In this document: one piece after another, positions 53,877 to 63,360 of the stretch | How positions within the stretch are numbered: position 1 is the stretch's first letter | Layout: each line of letters starts with the position of its first letter | Assembly: GCA_014607495.2 (NCBI GenBank) | Contig: CP053154.1 | Location: 13,640,001-13,704,000 of the forward strand | DNA from: Carposina sasakii | Lineage: Eukaryota; Arthropoda; Insecta; Lepidoptera; Carposinidae | Length of the DNA stretch: 64,000 nucleotides | Direction: 5' to 3' | Position numbers and translations under genes: made by a program | Notes under the pieces: model-generated | What the model saw: only the letters and a program-made list of their open reading frames with translations | Databases searched by the model: none | Told to the model about the DNA's origin: nothing

Positions 53877-54212
53877 CCCAGTGGTTAAGACGTGCACCTT
53901 TCAAGCGGGAGGCGTAAGTTCGATCCCAGTCACGGGCCTGTACCAATGAATTTATTTCATGTACAGATTTTAATGTTGTAAAATTGTCACTTAGCTCGTG
54001 CCTCGGAAAGCACGTAAAACCGTTGTTCCTGCGCCTGATCTTTCTCCGGTCGTGTCGGCTTTCCGTCCCATCGGACTATGAGAGTAACGGAATAGAGAGT
54101 GCATCTGTGTTTGCGCACACACTTGTGCAATATAATATTTCCTGCGTACCTGGCTAATCTCCGTAGAGATTGGTCGCATTGGCCGAAATACGGTCAGAGA
54201 TCATCATCATCA
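53877..54212 (+). mobile_element. tRNA-headed SINE, family 1
   Basis: The head has A box TAGCCCAGTGG and B box GTTCGATCCC. It is followed by a ~250-bp body (GCCTCGGAAAGCACGTAAAA, CGTGTCGGCTTTCCGTCCCA) and an ATC triplet tail. RNA polymerase III promoter predicted from the boxes. Confidence 0.8.
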
Positions 54213-54224
54213 CATGCATAGCCG

Positions 54225-54290
54225 ACCGGTCGGAATAGAGATTGTTGGGGGAGGCCTATGTTCAGTAGTAGAATTCTCATGACTGATAAT
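54225..54290 (+). mobile_element. RTE LINE 3' tail fragment
   Basis: GACCGGTCGGAATAGAGATT then GTTGGGGGAGGCCTATGTTC, directly after the SINE tail. Confidence 0.6.
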
Positions 54291-54365
54291 GATGGTAACG
54301 ACGAATTTAAAATATTTATTGACTGTACTTATTGACAGTTATTTTAGTTATTTTTTATTAATATT

Positions 54366-54630
54366 CATCATCATCTTCCTGCCCTTATCTCATTGTTTAT
54401 AGGGTCGGCGCAATATGGTTTTTATCGAAACTCATATTGCCAAAGTTCTGGCATGAATTTTTACGGCCGGCTGCCTGCCTGACGCCAACCCTTCTCGGGT
54501 ATAGCTTAGTGATAATTGTTTGAAAAATCCGTACTTGAAATAAATTCAGTGGTACAGGCCCATGACTGGGATCGAACTCACGCCTCCCGACTGAAAGGCG
54601 CACGTCTTAACCATTGGGCTACCACCGCCC
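54366..54630 (-). mobile_element. tRNA-headed SINE, family 2
   Basis: The minus strand starts with a tRNA-like head closely matching that at 53877 (GGTAGCCCAATGG, GAGTTCGATCCCAG) but carries a different body (GCCGGCCGTAAAAATTCATG, GCCGACCCTATAAACAATG) and ends GATGATGATG. A second copy of this family is at 61041-61304. It lies 60 bp before receptor exon 2. Confidence 0.8.
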
Positions 54631-54690
54631 ATTAATTTTATGAATATTAATTTAACTTTTGCCATTCCTTAATCACGGATTTCTTTGCAG

Positions 54691-54805
54691 GCGGTGTCGG
54701 ACTTCCTCTTGGGGGTGTTTTGTCTGCCATTCACTCTCGTGGGGCAGGTGTACCGGCGGTTCTTCTTCGGTGCGTCTCTATGTAAACTAATACCGTTCGT
54801 ACAAG
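54691..54805 (+). CDS. Sulfakinin/CCK-like receptor, coding exon 2 (TM2-TM3 start)
   Basis: 115 bp bounded by TTCTTTGCAG and CAAG|GTAAGT; enters in phase 0 and leaves in phase 1. It encodes AVSDFLLGVFCLPFTLVG (TM2 with the conserved sodium-site Asp), an extracellular loop QVYRRFFFG, then ASLCKLIPFVQ with the conserved TM3 cysteine that normally forms the disulfide with ECL2. Joined to exon 1 it restores the family motif NLAVSD. Too short for standard ORF detection. Confidence 0.92.
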
Positions 54806-55084
54806 GTAAGTACACTACTTCTTTCGTTTTATAAGCTTTTATTTAGTTTCACCTGTCCCGTTGTCTTTAACCAAATCTTGCAAATTAAATTTGATCAATT
54901 TACCGGTTTCCAATTGAGCCGAAATTTTGCATGCATGTATGTATAAATCGGATGACAATGCAACATAACTATGACATATAGCTGATCTAATGATGGAGCT
55001 GGAAGGTGGCCTTAGGAACTCCGTAATTAAACGATGCAACCCAATCGAGTTTGGGCCCGCTTGATTAGATCAGTTCATTTTCAT

Positions 55085-55255
55085 CATCATCATCATTTAC
55101 AGCCCTGAGAAGTCCACTGTTGGACATAGGCCTCCCCCAACAACCTCCACTCCGACCGGTCGGAAGCAGCCTGCATCCAACCGACGCCCGCGACCTTGGC
55201 CAGGTCGTCCGTCTACCTCGCGGGTGGCCTTCCCACGCTGCGTGCAGTTCATTTT
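55085..55255 (-). mobile_element. RTE LINE 3' tail fragment
   Basis: Carries GTCCACTGTTGGACATAGGC, CTCCACTCCGACCGGTCGGA and GGTGGCCTTCCCACGCTGCG, the reverse of the RTE 3' end. Confidence 0.7.
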
Positions 55256-55779
55256 ACTAACAAATAATAAAAGCTTGTTTTTTAAAAAGGTTTTTTAAAG
55301 CGATTTTTTTGTTTAAATTCACCTTTTTTGTTTATAGCGGTAGCGGTTTCGTTTTGAGGTGCGAGTGCGAACATAGAAAGTAACATTTTATAAAAATGAC
55401 AATCGACAAATAAGGTTGTAGATATTTCATGTCGAATAAATTATTTCATTTCATTTCACACTTGGCGAAACATCGTATGACATTGACTTTCGTTATCGCA
55501 TCACTCCCTTAAAAAAGACTAGAGACCATAAATTGAGCGCAAAAAAGTGAATAAAAAATGTTTGGTGCCTAAAATAAAATAATTAAAAACATTTCCCAGC
55601 ATTTTATTTTGTATAAGCAAACTTTATTTGATTTAAAGAGTACGTACGTACCCGTTGTAAACGATGACATCAAAAAACACCCTGCAAATAATTAGGGAAT
55701 CCTAATAATAAAAAAAACATAATTTTTAAAAATCCAAAAACCCGACTGGTTAAACCGTTATAAAAACATTGTCTAATTG

Positions 55780-56486
55780 ACCGAATTGTGAATCTAAACT
55801 ATTTTCGATCCCACTTGAACACACACACTAAAAAAATCATCAAAATCGGTTTAGCCGTTTTAAAAGAACTTTAATTACAAACACACGAACAGAAGATCTA
55901 AAGATAAAGGAAACATTTCCGAAATATATCAACCATCTACCGGGCGTAACTGAAACTAAAGTATCCTTGTGAGTAATCGACACAGCGACTACAGCGTAAT
56001 CTGCCAGATCCTATGTGAAAGGTTCTCTAACATCAACAATAATACAAATCTTCTGTTAGTGTGTTTGTGATTGAACTCCTTCTAAACGGCTGAACCGATT
56101 ATTTTATTATTATATTTTTGAATATTCGACACAGCGACTGCGCCGCAGTCTGCCGGATCCTATGTAAAATGTTCTAACATAAACAACAACATAAATCTTC
56201 TTTTCGTGTAGTTTTAATTGAACTCCTTCTAAACGGCTGGACCAATTTTGATGAAATTTTGTGTGTATGTTTAGATGGGTTCGAGGATGGTTTAGCTTCA
56301 CAATTCGGTCAACTTAATAATGTTTTTGGACTCCGTCCGCGTGGACTGCAGAGAAAACAAAATATCGTTGACCGAATCGTAAGTCTAAACCATTCTCGAA
56401 CCCACTTGAACACACACAAAAAATTTCATCAAAATAAGTTGAGCCATTTAGAGGGAAATCCATTACAAACATACGAACAGAAGATT
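55780..56486. repeat. Cluster of a short dispersed repeat, including a foldback pair
   Basis: TTGACCGAAT(T/C)GT(G/A)A...CAAAAT..GTT.AGCC occurs at 55785-55900, and as an inverted pair 56193-56312 / 56368-56486 around a 55-bp spacer containing a scrap of the Helitron-like repeat (GTCCGCGTGGACTGCAGAG). 55977-56105 and 56126-56254 are diverged direct copies (CGACACAGCGACT, CTTCTAAACGGCTG). Confidence 0.65.
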
Positions 56487-56506
56487 TTTATATATAGGTA
56501 TAAAGA

Positions 56507-56686
56507 TATGGAATGAATGCTATTGAAGAACATAAAATATTTTCTTATAATCGTAACATAACAACTGAACAGCCAGGATCCATTGAAATATTAGCTTGGC
56601 TGTCGGATAATGGATCCCGACTGTTCAGTTGTTATGTTACGATCATCAGAAAATATTTTATGTTCTTCAATAGCATTCATTCCATA
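56507..56686. mobile_element. 180-bp long-stem hairpin element
   Basis: Arms of about 75 bp are nearly exact inverted copies. Left arm begins TATGGAATGAATGCTATTGA; right arm is its complement ending CATTCATTCCATA. The loop includes ATTAGCTTGGCTGTCGGATA. No ORF. TATGGAATG...CATTCCATA would fit a TA-target MITE, or a precursor of a long hairpin RNA if transcribed. Confidence 0.85.
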
Positions 56687-57450
56687 ATAATATTATAGAA
56701 TTCTAGACCACCGGACATCTAAGTGCTTGTTTTTTTTCTTTTCAGTTTTTTTTATTATGTACATTATTTAAGCGATCGGTTTTTTTAATTATGTTTTTTT
56801 ACATACATACATAGGCTGTTAAACACAATACCACTCCTTTGCGTCGCGCAGTCGGGTAATAAAATACCCTTCTGTAAAAAGAAATACAAAAGGTATGCTG
56901 CTGGTTATTGATATCGAGTTTTTTGTACAAAGCTTTTACTAATATCTTTTGTTTTTAATAAAACTCTACAAAAATTATTATCACAACTAGGGTTGCCACC
57001 CGTACTTTATAATAAAGTATTGTACGTTATTTCAGGTAACAATTGTACTCTATACTTTATGAGAACAAAAAAGTACGTGAAAATACTTTATTTCGTATTA
57101 TTTGATTTCTTTGGGATTTTGAAAATTTTAGTCTTAAGTAGGGCTGCCATCCATCCGGGCTTCTCCGAATTTGTCCTAGTTTGAAGAGCGTCCGGGAAAC
57201 GTCCGGGCGGGAAACCCGGACACTTTTTATGGCAGGGAAAATCTGATTAACTTGATAGAATGGAATGTTTTGCAATAAATTACGCCATTTCATAGTAAAA
57301 AAAATTAAGCCGCCCCGATCTATGTATCAGGAAAGTAGTTACCGCCACATCAATGATACGGGTCCGCTGATATAACATGTGTACCTAAGCAAAAATATAG
57401 ATTCTCGTGTGAGATTCATAAAACACTAAAATATAGGTACTTATAAAATA

Positions 57451-57490
57451 AATGAAATTGTATTAGGCGTTACAATTCGGAAGTTCAAAC
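57451..57490 (+). repeat. 40-bp identity with sucrase A upstream region
   Basis: Starts AATGAAATTGTATTAGGCGT; every base matches 6023-6062. Abuts the MITE that starts at 57492. Confidence 0.8.
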
Positions 57491-57491
57491 T

Positions 57492-57686
57492 TTCACTATG
57501 GGTGCGCCCACCACCGGGCCCCACACCCTCCACTTTGTATTGTATTGTCTTGCATGCTAGGTGCTCGGGTCTGGTTTCTCGTGGCGATTGTAGTTAATGC
57601 AAGTGCCTGTTTTTGCAGGCATGAATTATCAGATCCGAGGGTCAGTGGAGGGTGTAGGGCCCGGTGATGGGCGCATCCATAGTGAA
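57492..57686. mobile_element. 195-bp MITE with ~43-bp TIRs
   Basis: Left arm TTCACTATGGGTGCGCCCAC...CCCTCCACT and right arm the complement of TTCACTATGGATGCGCCCAT...CCCTCCACT, differing at a few transitions. GC-rich arms. Confidence 0.85.
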
Positions 57687-58090
57687 TACTTATAAAATAA
57701 TAATAAAATAAATAAATAGTATGATACTACAGCTGCTTCTCTTCCCAGGCATGTTGTACAAGTCAGTAAAGGGACAAGAGGGTCTTGGTGTTTTGTAGGC
57801 GATGGGGGCCACCCATCACTACTAACCGAACTTAGATGTACATCTCAACTATAACCTCAAAATTGGTCAGAAGTGGCATTTCTAGAGGTAATTAGCAACT
57901 TATGTACCAAAAATCTAAAAATTTCGCGCTCGCTTCGCTCGCGCTGCCCTTGTGTGTTTCAAGTAAGATAATTACTTCTCGTTAGTGCTTATATACTTTT
58001 TAAGAATTTCATATATCTGTTAATACTTTCTTTGAAAACTAATGTAGGTACCGCCTACTATATAGAAGTAGTAAAAATTGATCTTTATAT
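57687..58090. other. Intronic, no feature recognised
   Basis: No repeat ends or coding sense seen. Confidence 0.4.
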
Positions 58091-58500
58091 ATATTAAATA
58101 GGCTTACGCTTGACCACAACGCGCCTGATGGTAAGCACCGTTGCAGTCTAAGATGGAGCACGCTTGCCTAAAAAAACCGGTTCACTCTCGAGTTGAAGAC
58201 CGCAAGATTATAGTTCATGGATGGAACCGGGATTCAAGCAGGGAGTTCCACAGCTTGACCGTTCGCACTATGAATTTAGAAGCAAAACGCTTAGTACGAG
58301 TTTTCGGCACTTCAACTGTGAACCGGTGTCGCCTTGACGTTTCCCTGGTCGTCCGGTGGTAGAAGGGTGCTGGGGGAATCAGGTCGTGAAGTCCCAATGC
58401 ACACTCCTCGAAATGTAACCTGTAGAAAACCGAGAGACTTGCAACTTTACGTTGATGGTCAAGGCTTTGCAATCTTTGATGCGGTAAATATAACGCTTTA
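58091..58500 (-). pseudogene. LINE C-terminal tail fragment
   Basis: The minus strand encodes SLSVFYRLHFEECALGLHDL, APFYHRTTRETSRRHRFTVE and FIVRTVKLWNSLLES, the conserved end of a non-LTR reverse transcriptase, followed by a GC-rich 3' UTR. Related to 40290-40515. Confidence 0.7.
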
Positions 58501-59717
58501 TAGCTAATAAGTTTTTAAATATAATAATAAAGTAAAATAAATTGTAGGTACTTTATTTTTCTTACCTATAATAGCCAATGTACTTTAAATCCAAAAAGAA
58601 AAGGTGGCAAACCCTAATCACAACACTAAAAAATAAATACACTTTCATCAGTTAAATTGGAGGTCTAAAAGAAATTGTTCTATTTGGAGATAAATGCTTC
58701 AAAACTGAACTCAATAGCTTTGCCCTCAATGATTTGTCTGGCTACCCGTGTTTTATTTTTGCTATACATGTGTTGTACGAGTAAGCTAGCGTCTTTCTAT
58801 TATGCGGGGTATAAATGATTTCCATTTTGTTAGCGTCACTCTGCATACGCACTGCACTGATGTAGTAATCATTCGCTTTCGCAGTGGAAACAATCCTGCT
58901 TAAGTGCCATGGTCGTATCGTCTAGTGGAAAAACGAGCCATACTATTTAATATATTTTTGCTTCCAAAAAAGCCGTGGTCGGGGCCATGTCGTCTAGTGG
59001 AAGAATGCTCTGTTTTTCGGTTATTTAACGAGGGATGAAAGGTTGTTTGATTTTCACTCTGACAGGATCAATTTGTAAAAGTAAACGCTGTTACTTTCAC
59101 ATTTCAGGAGGGCAATCGCGCTAAATTACAACGTATTTTTTTGGTTTACTTATGTGTTTTTTCGTTTGGGCGTTTACAAAGGGCGCGTACTCTATACATC
59201 AAATAAAGTAAGTTTAATAAAAGAACTTGCTAAGAAAAGATTTTAATTTTTTGGCATTTTTGGATTAAATGGACCCCCATTTGACAAAGTTTCACCCATT
59301 TTTTAGCGTTTTTCTTTAAAAGTGGTCAAAATTTAGCACGAAATGAGCATTAAAAAAAATTTTTGGTAAATACTCGTATGTTCGATAATAACGATGGCCC
59401 TCACGGATTGTCGGGGCTTAGGCAATGATTCGCGTCATTGAGAATATGATACTTATTAGTTCTATAACTAGAACTATTTCTAATTATAGAATATTAATTG
59501 GACGAAATGTTTGGAAAATTTTAAGAAGTCCGCTGTCGATCGTAAAATTGTTTGTGTCCCCATACATGTACCTATAAGCGATAAACTATACCTTATTTTA
59601 TTAAGAAGTAGAAAGGATCCGAAAGAATGGAATTAGGTATTTTATTACGCACATTTTTATGTCTTACTATCATTATAGTTTCTAAAGAGTTTGACAGTCA
59701 ATTCAATTCGTACAATA
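58501..59717. other. Intronic; small repeat scraps only
   Basis: TCGTCTAGTGGAA occurs at 58917 and 58989 (a 72-bp duplication) and in variant form near 53218. 59160-59230 is a degraded TA-CAGGRTG 380-bp family end. Confidence 0.4.
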
Positions 59718-60097
59718 CAGGGTGATTTTTGGTCGTCAACGTTCTCGAAAACTACGGAATCTCCTCATTATCACGATCATTTTTCTCCATGGAAGCACAC
59801 CTGGGAAGTGTCTGGTTTACAAAATATTAGGGTCCAAAGTTGAATAAATAGACTGCGTTTTTCTACATAAATGCACATAGACGCGCGTAGAAAGATTTTT
59901 TCACGAGAAAATATTAATATCTATCAATAAAAAAAACTAACATAAACACTAGACACTATAAATTTCGCCCGATCAAATAAACTGGGGAAAAAAAAACATT
60001 TTTTTCCCCAGAGTTTTTTTTTTTCATAAACTTACTTTATTTAATGTATAGTAGAATACGTACCCTTCGTTAATGGTGGCCACAAAAAAACATCCTG
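59718..60097 (+). mobile_element. TA-CAGGRTG 380-bp family, intact copy
   Basis: CAGGGTGATTTTTGGTCGTC at the left and GGTGGCCACAAAAAAACATC-CTG at the right give short TIRs (CAGGRTG), with TA on both sides (59716-59717, 60098-60099). No ORF. Diverged or partial copies are at 545, 25285, 31480, 33420, 53590, 55640, 59160 and 60831. Confidence 0.85.
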
Positions 60098-60830
60098 TAT
60101 AGTACCTACTCATAAAAAGTTTGCACAATAAAAAACCTAAAGAAGCAGATTTCGAAAACGCACAAACTAAACTTTTAAGTAGATACGTCAACTTGGAAAA
60201 AAAACAAACATTACTCATATCTTCCAAGTACGACTATCATTGTTTACTATCAATGCTTCTTATCAATTAGAATTTTCATCTCCAAAAAAAAAACGAGGTA
60301 TGAATATAAATTATAAAAGCAGACGAAATTCCAACTACACGTTTTATTTTTAGTGAAAATAATAAAAGAAATATACAAAATCTTAATATTTAGGGGCATT
60401 GCCATTAGTTATGATTAAGCACTATTCAGAGATTTTGGAATCAGCATATTTTAAATTAAAAACATAACCGGAGTTGTGATGAATTTTCTTGAAAACCACA
60501 ATAGCTTGAAACTATATTCTTTAACTTTCTTGTGTTGCTTCAGCTACGGCTCAAAGCCCTTTTTACAGGGTATATATTCAAATGATGGTTTTTTATTTTA
60601 CAAAAACAGCAAGAAAAAAACCTAAACGGTCATCTATTTTAATCTTAGAATAATGATTCGCTCTCCGCGGAGCGAAGACCAATCATTAATCTAAGATTTT
60701 AATGTTTGACCCTCTCAAAGAAGAGACATAAAATAAATAAAATCAATCGAAATTTTGATGTAGAAATAATAATATAATAATTATTTCTCGTATAAAAAAT
60801 CTTGCTACATGCGTCTATCTGCATGCAGAA

Positions 60831-60966
60831 AAACGCAGTCTATTTACTCAACTTTGGACCTTGGGAACCAGACACTTCCCAGATATGCTTCCATGGAGAA
60901 AAATTATCGTGATGGTGAGGAGATTCCGTAGTTTTTGGAACGTTGACGACAAAAAAACATCCTGTA
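60831..60966 (-). mobile_element. TA-CAGGRTG 380-bp family, partial
   Basis: From AAAACGCAGTCTATTTACTC to GACAAAAAAACATCCTG-TA, one end of the element above. Confidence 0.7.
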
Positions 60967-61040
60967 TACTGTACACACGGAAGTATTCCCAAACATAAGA
61001 TGGCCAAATCTGCAGGATTGTGAACATACGATGTCCTATA

Positions 61041-61304
61041 CATCATCATCTTCCTGCCCTTATTCCATTATTTATGGCGTCAGCGCAACATGGTTCCTTT
61101 CGAAACTAACTTTGCCAAAGATTTGGCATTATGTTTTACGGCCGGCTACCTGCCTGACGCCAACCCTCCTCGCGTATAGTTATAAGTGACAATTTTTAGG
61201 AAATCCGTTCATAAAAGAAATTCAGTGGTACAGGCCCGTGACTGGGATCGAACTTACGCCCTCTCGCTTCGAAGGCGCACGTCTTAACCACTGGGCTATC
61301 ACTT
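61041..61304 (-). mobile_element. tRNA-headed SINE, family 2
   Basis: Same head and body as 54366-54630 (GATCGAACTTACGCC B-box region on the plus strand, CGGCCGGCTACCTGCCTGAC-type body), tail ATGATGATG. Confidence 0.75.
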
Positions 61305-61552
61305 CAACGACGACCTACATTCCCGTTTAGAAAAAACAGGGCGAAGAAATATAAAAGATAAGTTAGTAGTATATCGCCTGAATGTTCCTTGGTTCTTAAG
61401 TCGACTCTTACGACATGCGTGGAAGGAGTTCATCTTCAAGGCTCGATTTCCCGTTTTTGCCATCTTCAAGTCATCGGTCCATCTGGCGTAAGATATAGCT
61501 GATGTATGCTAGTGTAGCCCCGCATCAGCACGGGAAAGATGTGAATATTGAT

Positions 61553-61720
61553 AACTAGTGGACGCCCGCAACTCCGTCCACGTGGACTGCAGAAAAAATA
61601 AAATATCGAAATTATACGCGACAAAAATATTTTCCCAGGATAAAAAGTATCCCATATCCGTCTTTCCCGACCAATTTTCAGCCAAATCGGTACAGCTGTT
61701 CTTGAGTTATAAACGAGTAG
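61553..61720 (-). mobile_element. Helitron-like short repeat
   Basis: ACTAGTGGACGCCCGCAACT, GTGGACTGCAGAAAAAATAA and a diverged inner end; lies 71 bp before receptor exon 3. Confidence 0.55.
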
Positions 61721-61790
61721 TGTAACTGACACGACTTTCCTTTATACATATATACAATTATATACCTATAGAATATATCTTTTGTTACAG

Positions 61791-61997
61791 CTGTTTCGGT
61801 ATCAGTGGACGTGTGGACGCTAGTGGCTATATCTCTGGAGCGCTACTTCGCCATCTGTCGACCACTCAAGTCGAGGAAGTGGCAGACTCAGTCGCACGCC
61901 TACAAGATGATATCGATGGTGTGGGTGCTGTCTCTGTTGCTGAACTCGCCGATACTCATCGTGTCAACCTTACAGCCTATGAAAGGAAATATAATGG
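61791..61997 (+). CDS. Sulfakinin/CCK-like receptor, coding exon 3 (TM3-TM4)
   Basis: 207 bp, acceptor TTTTGTTACAG, donor ATGG|GTGAGT; enters in phase 1 and leaves in phase 1. It encodes AVSVSVDVWTLVAISLERYF (TM3 with the ERY form of the DRY motif), AICRPLKSRKWQTQSHAYKM (ICL2, strongly typical of CCK/sulfakinin receptors), TM4 with conserved Trp in SMVWVLSLLLNSPILIVST, and the start of ECL2 (LQPMKGNIMG). TM5-TM7 and the C-tail are not in the remaining 2 kb and must lie to the right. In insects this receptor responds to sulfakinins, peptides linked to satiety and gut motility. Confidence 0.93.
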
Positions 61998-62066
61998 GTG
62001 AGTGTGTGAGTCTACCTTAGCTTAATTTTAATTTAGATCATACTTCCGTTACATACTTACGTTTAT

Positions 62067-62296
62067 GCCCGCAGAGTAGAATATGTACCACCCTATACCT
62101 GTACGTGGGTATCGTACGAGGCGATCAAAGGTTTCCGGAAGGCGGCTCTTGTACTGACAACATAGTCCATTAATCAGACTACGGTCACCAACCCGCCTGC
62201 CCAGCGTGGTGACTATGGGCAAAAATTTCCCTATGGCAGTAGCCTTATAGCGTGCCCTGGGGAAGGCCTACGTCCAGCAGTGGACTGCAATAGGCT
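62067..62296 (+). mobile_element. RTE-tailed SINE-like repeat
   Basis: Plus-strand copy of the family at 12991-13256: GTATCGTACGAGGCGATCAA, CGCCTGCCCAGCGTGGTGAC, GTCCAGCAGTGGACTGCAAT. Confidence 0.7.
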
Positions 62297-62943
62297 CACG
62301 ACGACGATTCTTAAACAGATCGAGTTAAATAGAACTGTGTACCTAAAATGAGTAGCCGGAACTGCCATATTCACCTTGTCTTATCTGGTCACAATTTTCG
62401 AGCCTTCAAACAAATTTGTCACACATACCTATATTATCATATATGTTTAGGAATTTTAGGTCCTGGGCTGACGGGAGATTTAAATTTAATTTATTTTACG
62501 TATGACAAAGTGTTACCTGTATGTTTTCTCTTCTTTCTTCTTCCGCGCGGAATCACTCGTAGGGTTCTGGGCTTTTTCACTTCACTATAGTCCACTTTTA
62601 GGTTTAGGGGCACTCCTTTGGATAGGTCGGTTTGTCACACACGAAAATTCACTTCTCGAGACGCAAGCTCGGTACCGTGCGTGCCTATTTTCATACTTCA
62701 TATTCTATTTTTCTATTAGTTTTAATACTTCATCGACGCTTGTTAGGTTCCGGGGATTTTCTATGCTTTATTTGCATTTTTGTGGTCGCCTCTGTTGATA
62801 CTGGCTTACAGAAGTTACAGCGGCGGGAATCAGTGGTGGACCAATCCCGGTTTAGCTGGAACTGCAGAATCACAGCAATAAAGAGATAAATAAAGCGAGG
62901 CTAGGTCACAACATTTTTCCGCTAACGCTTCGACGCACAAACA
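62297..62943. other. Intronic, no feature recognised
   Basis: Overlapping short frames at 62348-62889 have no recognisable domain. No fourth receptor exon was found here. Confidence 0.4.
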
Positions 62944-63116
62944 AAGGGGACAATTCTCGAAAAGTCTCGAGTTGGAACGAAGCCGAAACGGAACCGTTGT
63001 AGACGCTCAGAACAAAGCAATAATTACTTTATGGTGATGTAATTAAACACATTTCAGCACGAGACAGATATTTGTTTATATTCTGTCACACTCGCGACCG
63101 ATGCACGCTAAAATAG
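62944..63116 (-). mobile_element. GGGGGCAATTCTTG MITE, partial reverse copy
   Basis: AGGGGACAATTCTCGAAAAG, GAACGAAGCCGAAACGGAAC and CGCGACCGATGCACGCTAAA match the right two thirds of 18374-18627. Confidence 0.75.
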
Positions 63117-63360
63117 GGGAGACCGGAGATAGTTGATCAATTTTCAGCTCAGAGGTGTCTATTTATATTTCTTTGCGGTTAATTATTTTAAAAACAGGTA
63201 CAGTTATTAGATTGACTATTAGGCTTTGGAAATAAGTGGAAAATGCACGTTATTTATATATAGTTAGTTAGTAAAGAAAAACCTGGTCAACTTACCCCAA
63301 GCCTGGGGTAGGTTGACTATTCGCCTGGGGTAAAGTGAACAATGACGTTAAAAGGGCAAA
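63117..63360. repeat. GGGGAGACCGGAGATAG repeat with internal hairpin
   Basis: Begins GGGGAGACCGGAGATAGTTG directly after the MITE fragment. Contains a 32-bp hairpin at 63287-63318 (GTCAACTTACCCCA / TGGGGTAGGTTGAC). Looks like one end of a dispersed element. Confidence 0.5.

Larger units (their letters stand above)
36551..54690 (+). other. Receptor intron 1 (~18.1 kb)
   Basis: GT...AG intron, phase 0, between coding exons 1 and 2. It is filled mainly with repeats, including an RTE LINE within a MITE (36650-38915) and a CR1/Jockey-like LINE in antisense (46679-~51000). Confidence 0.85.
54806..61790 (+). other. Receptor intron 2 (~7.0 kb)
   Basis: GTAAGT...TTGTTACAG, phase 1. Contains several hairpin and SINE elements listed separately; no other gene recognised. 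Confidence 0.85.

Noticed and set aside
63287..63318. Hairpin as a transcription terminator
   Set aside because: Intrinsic terminators are not expected in this eukaryotic setting; the hairpin belongs to a dispersed repeat.
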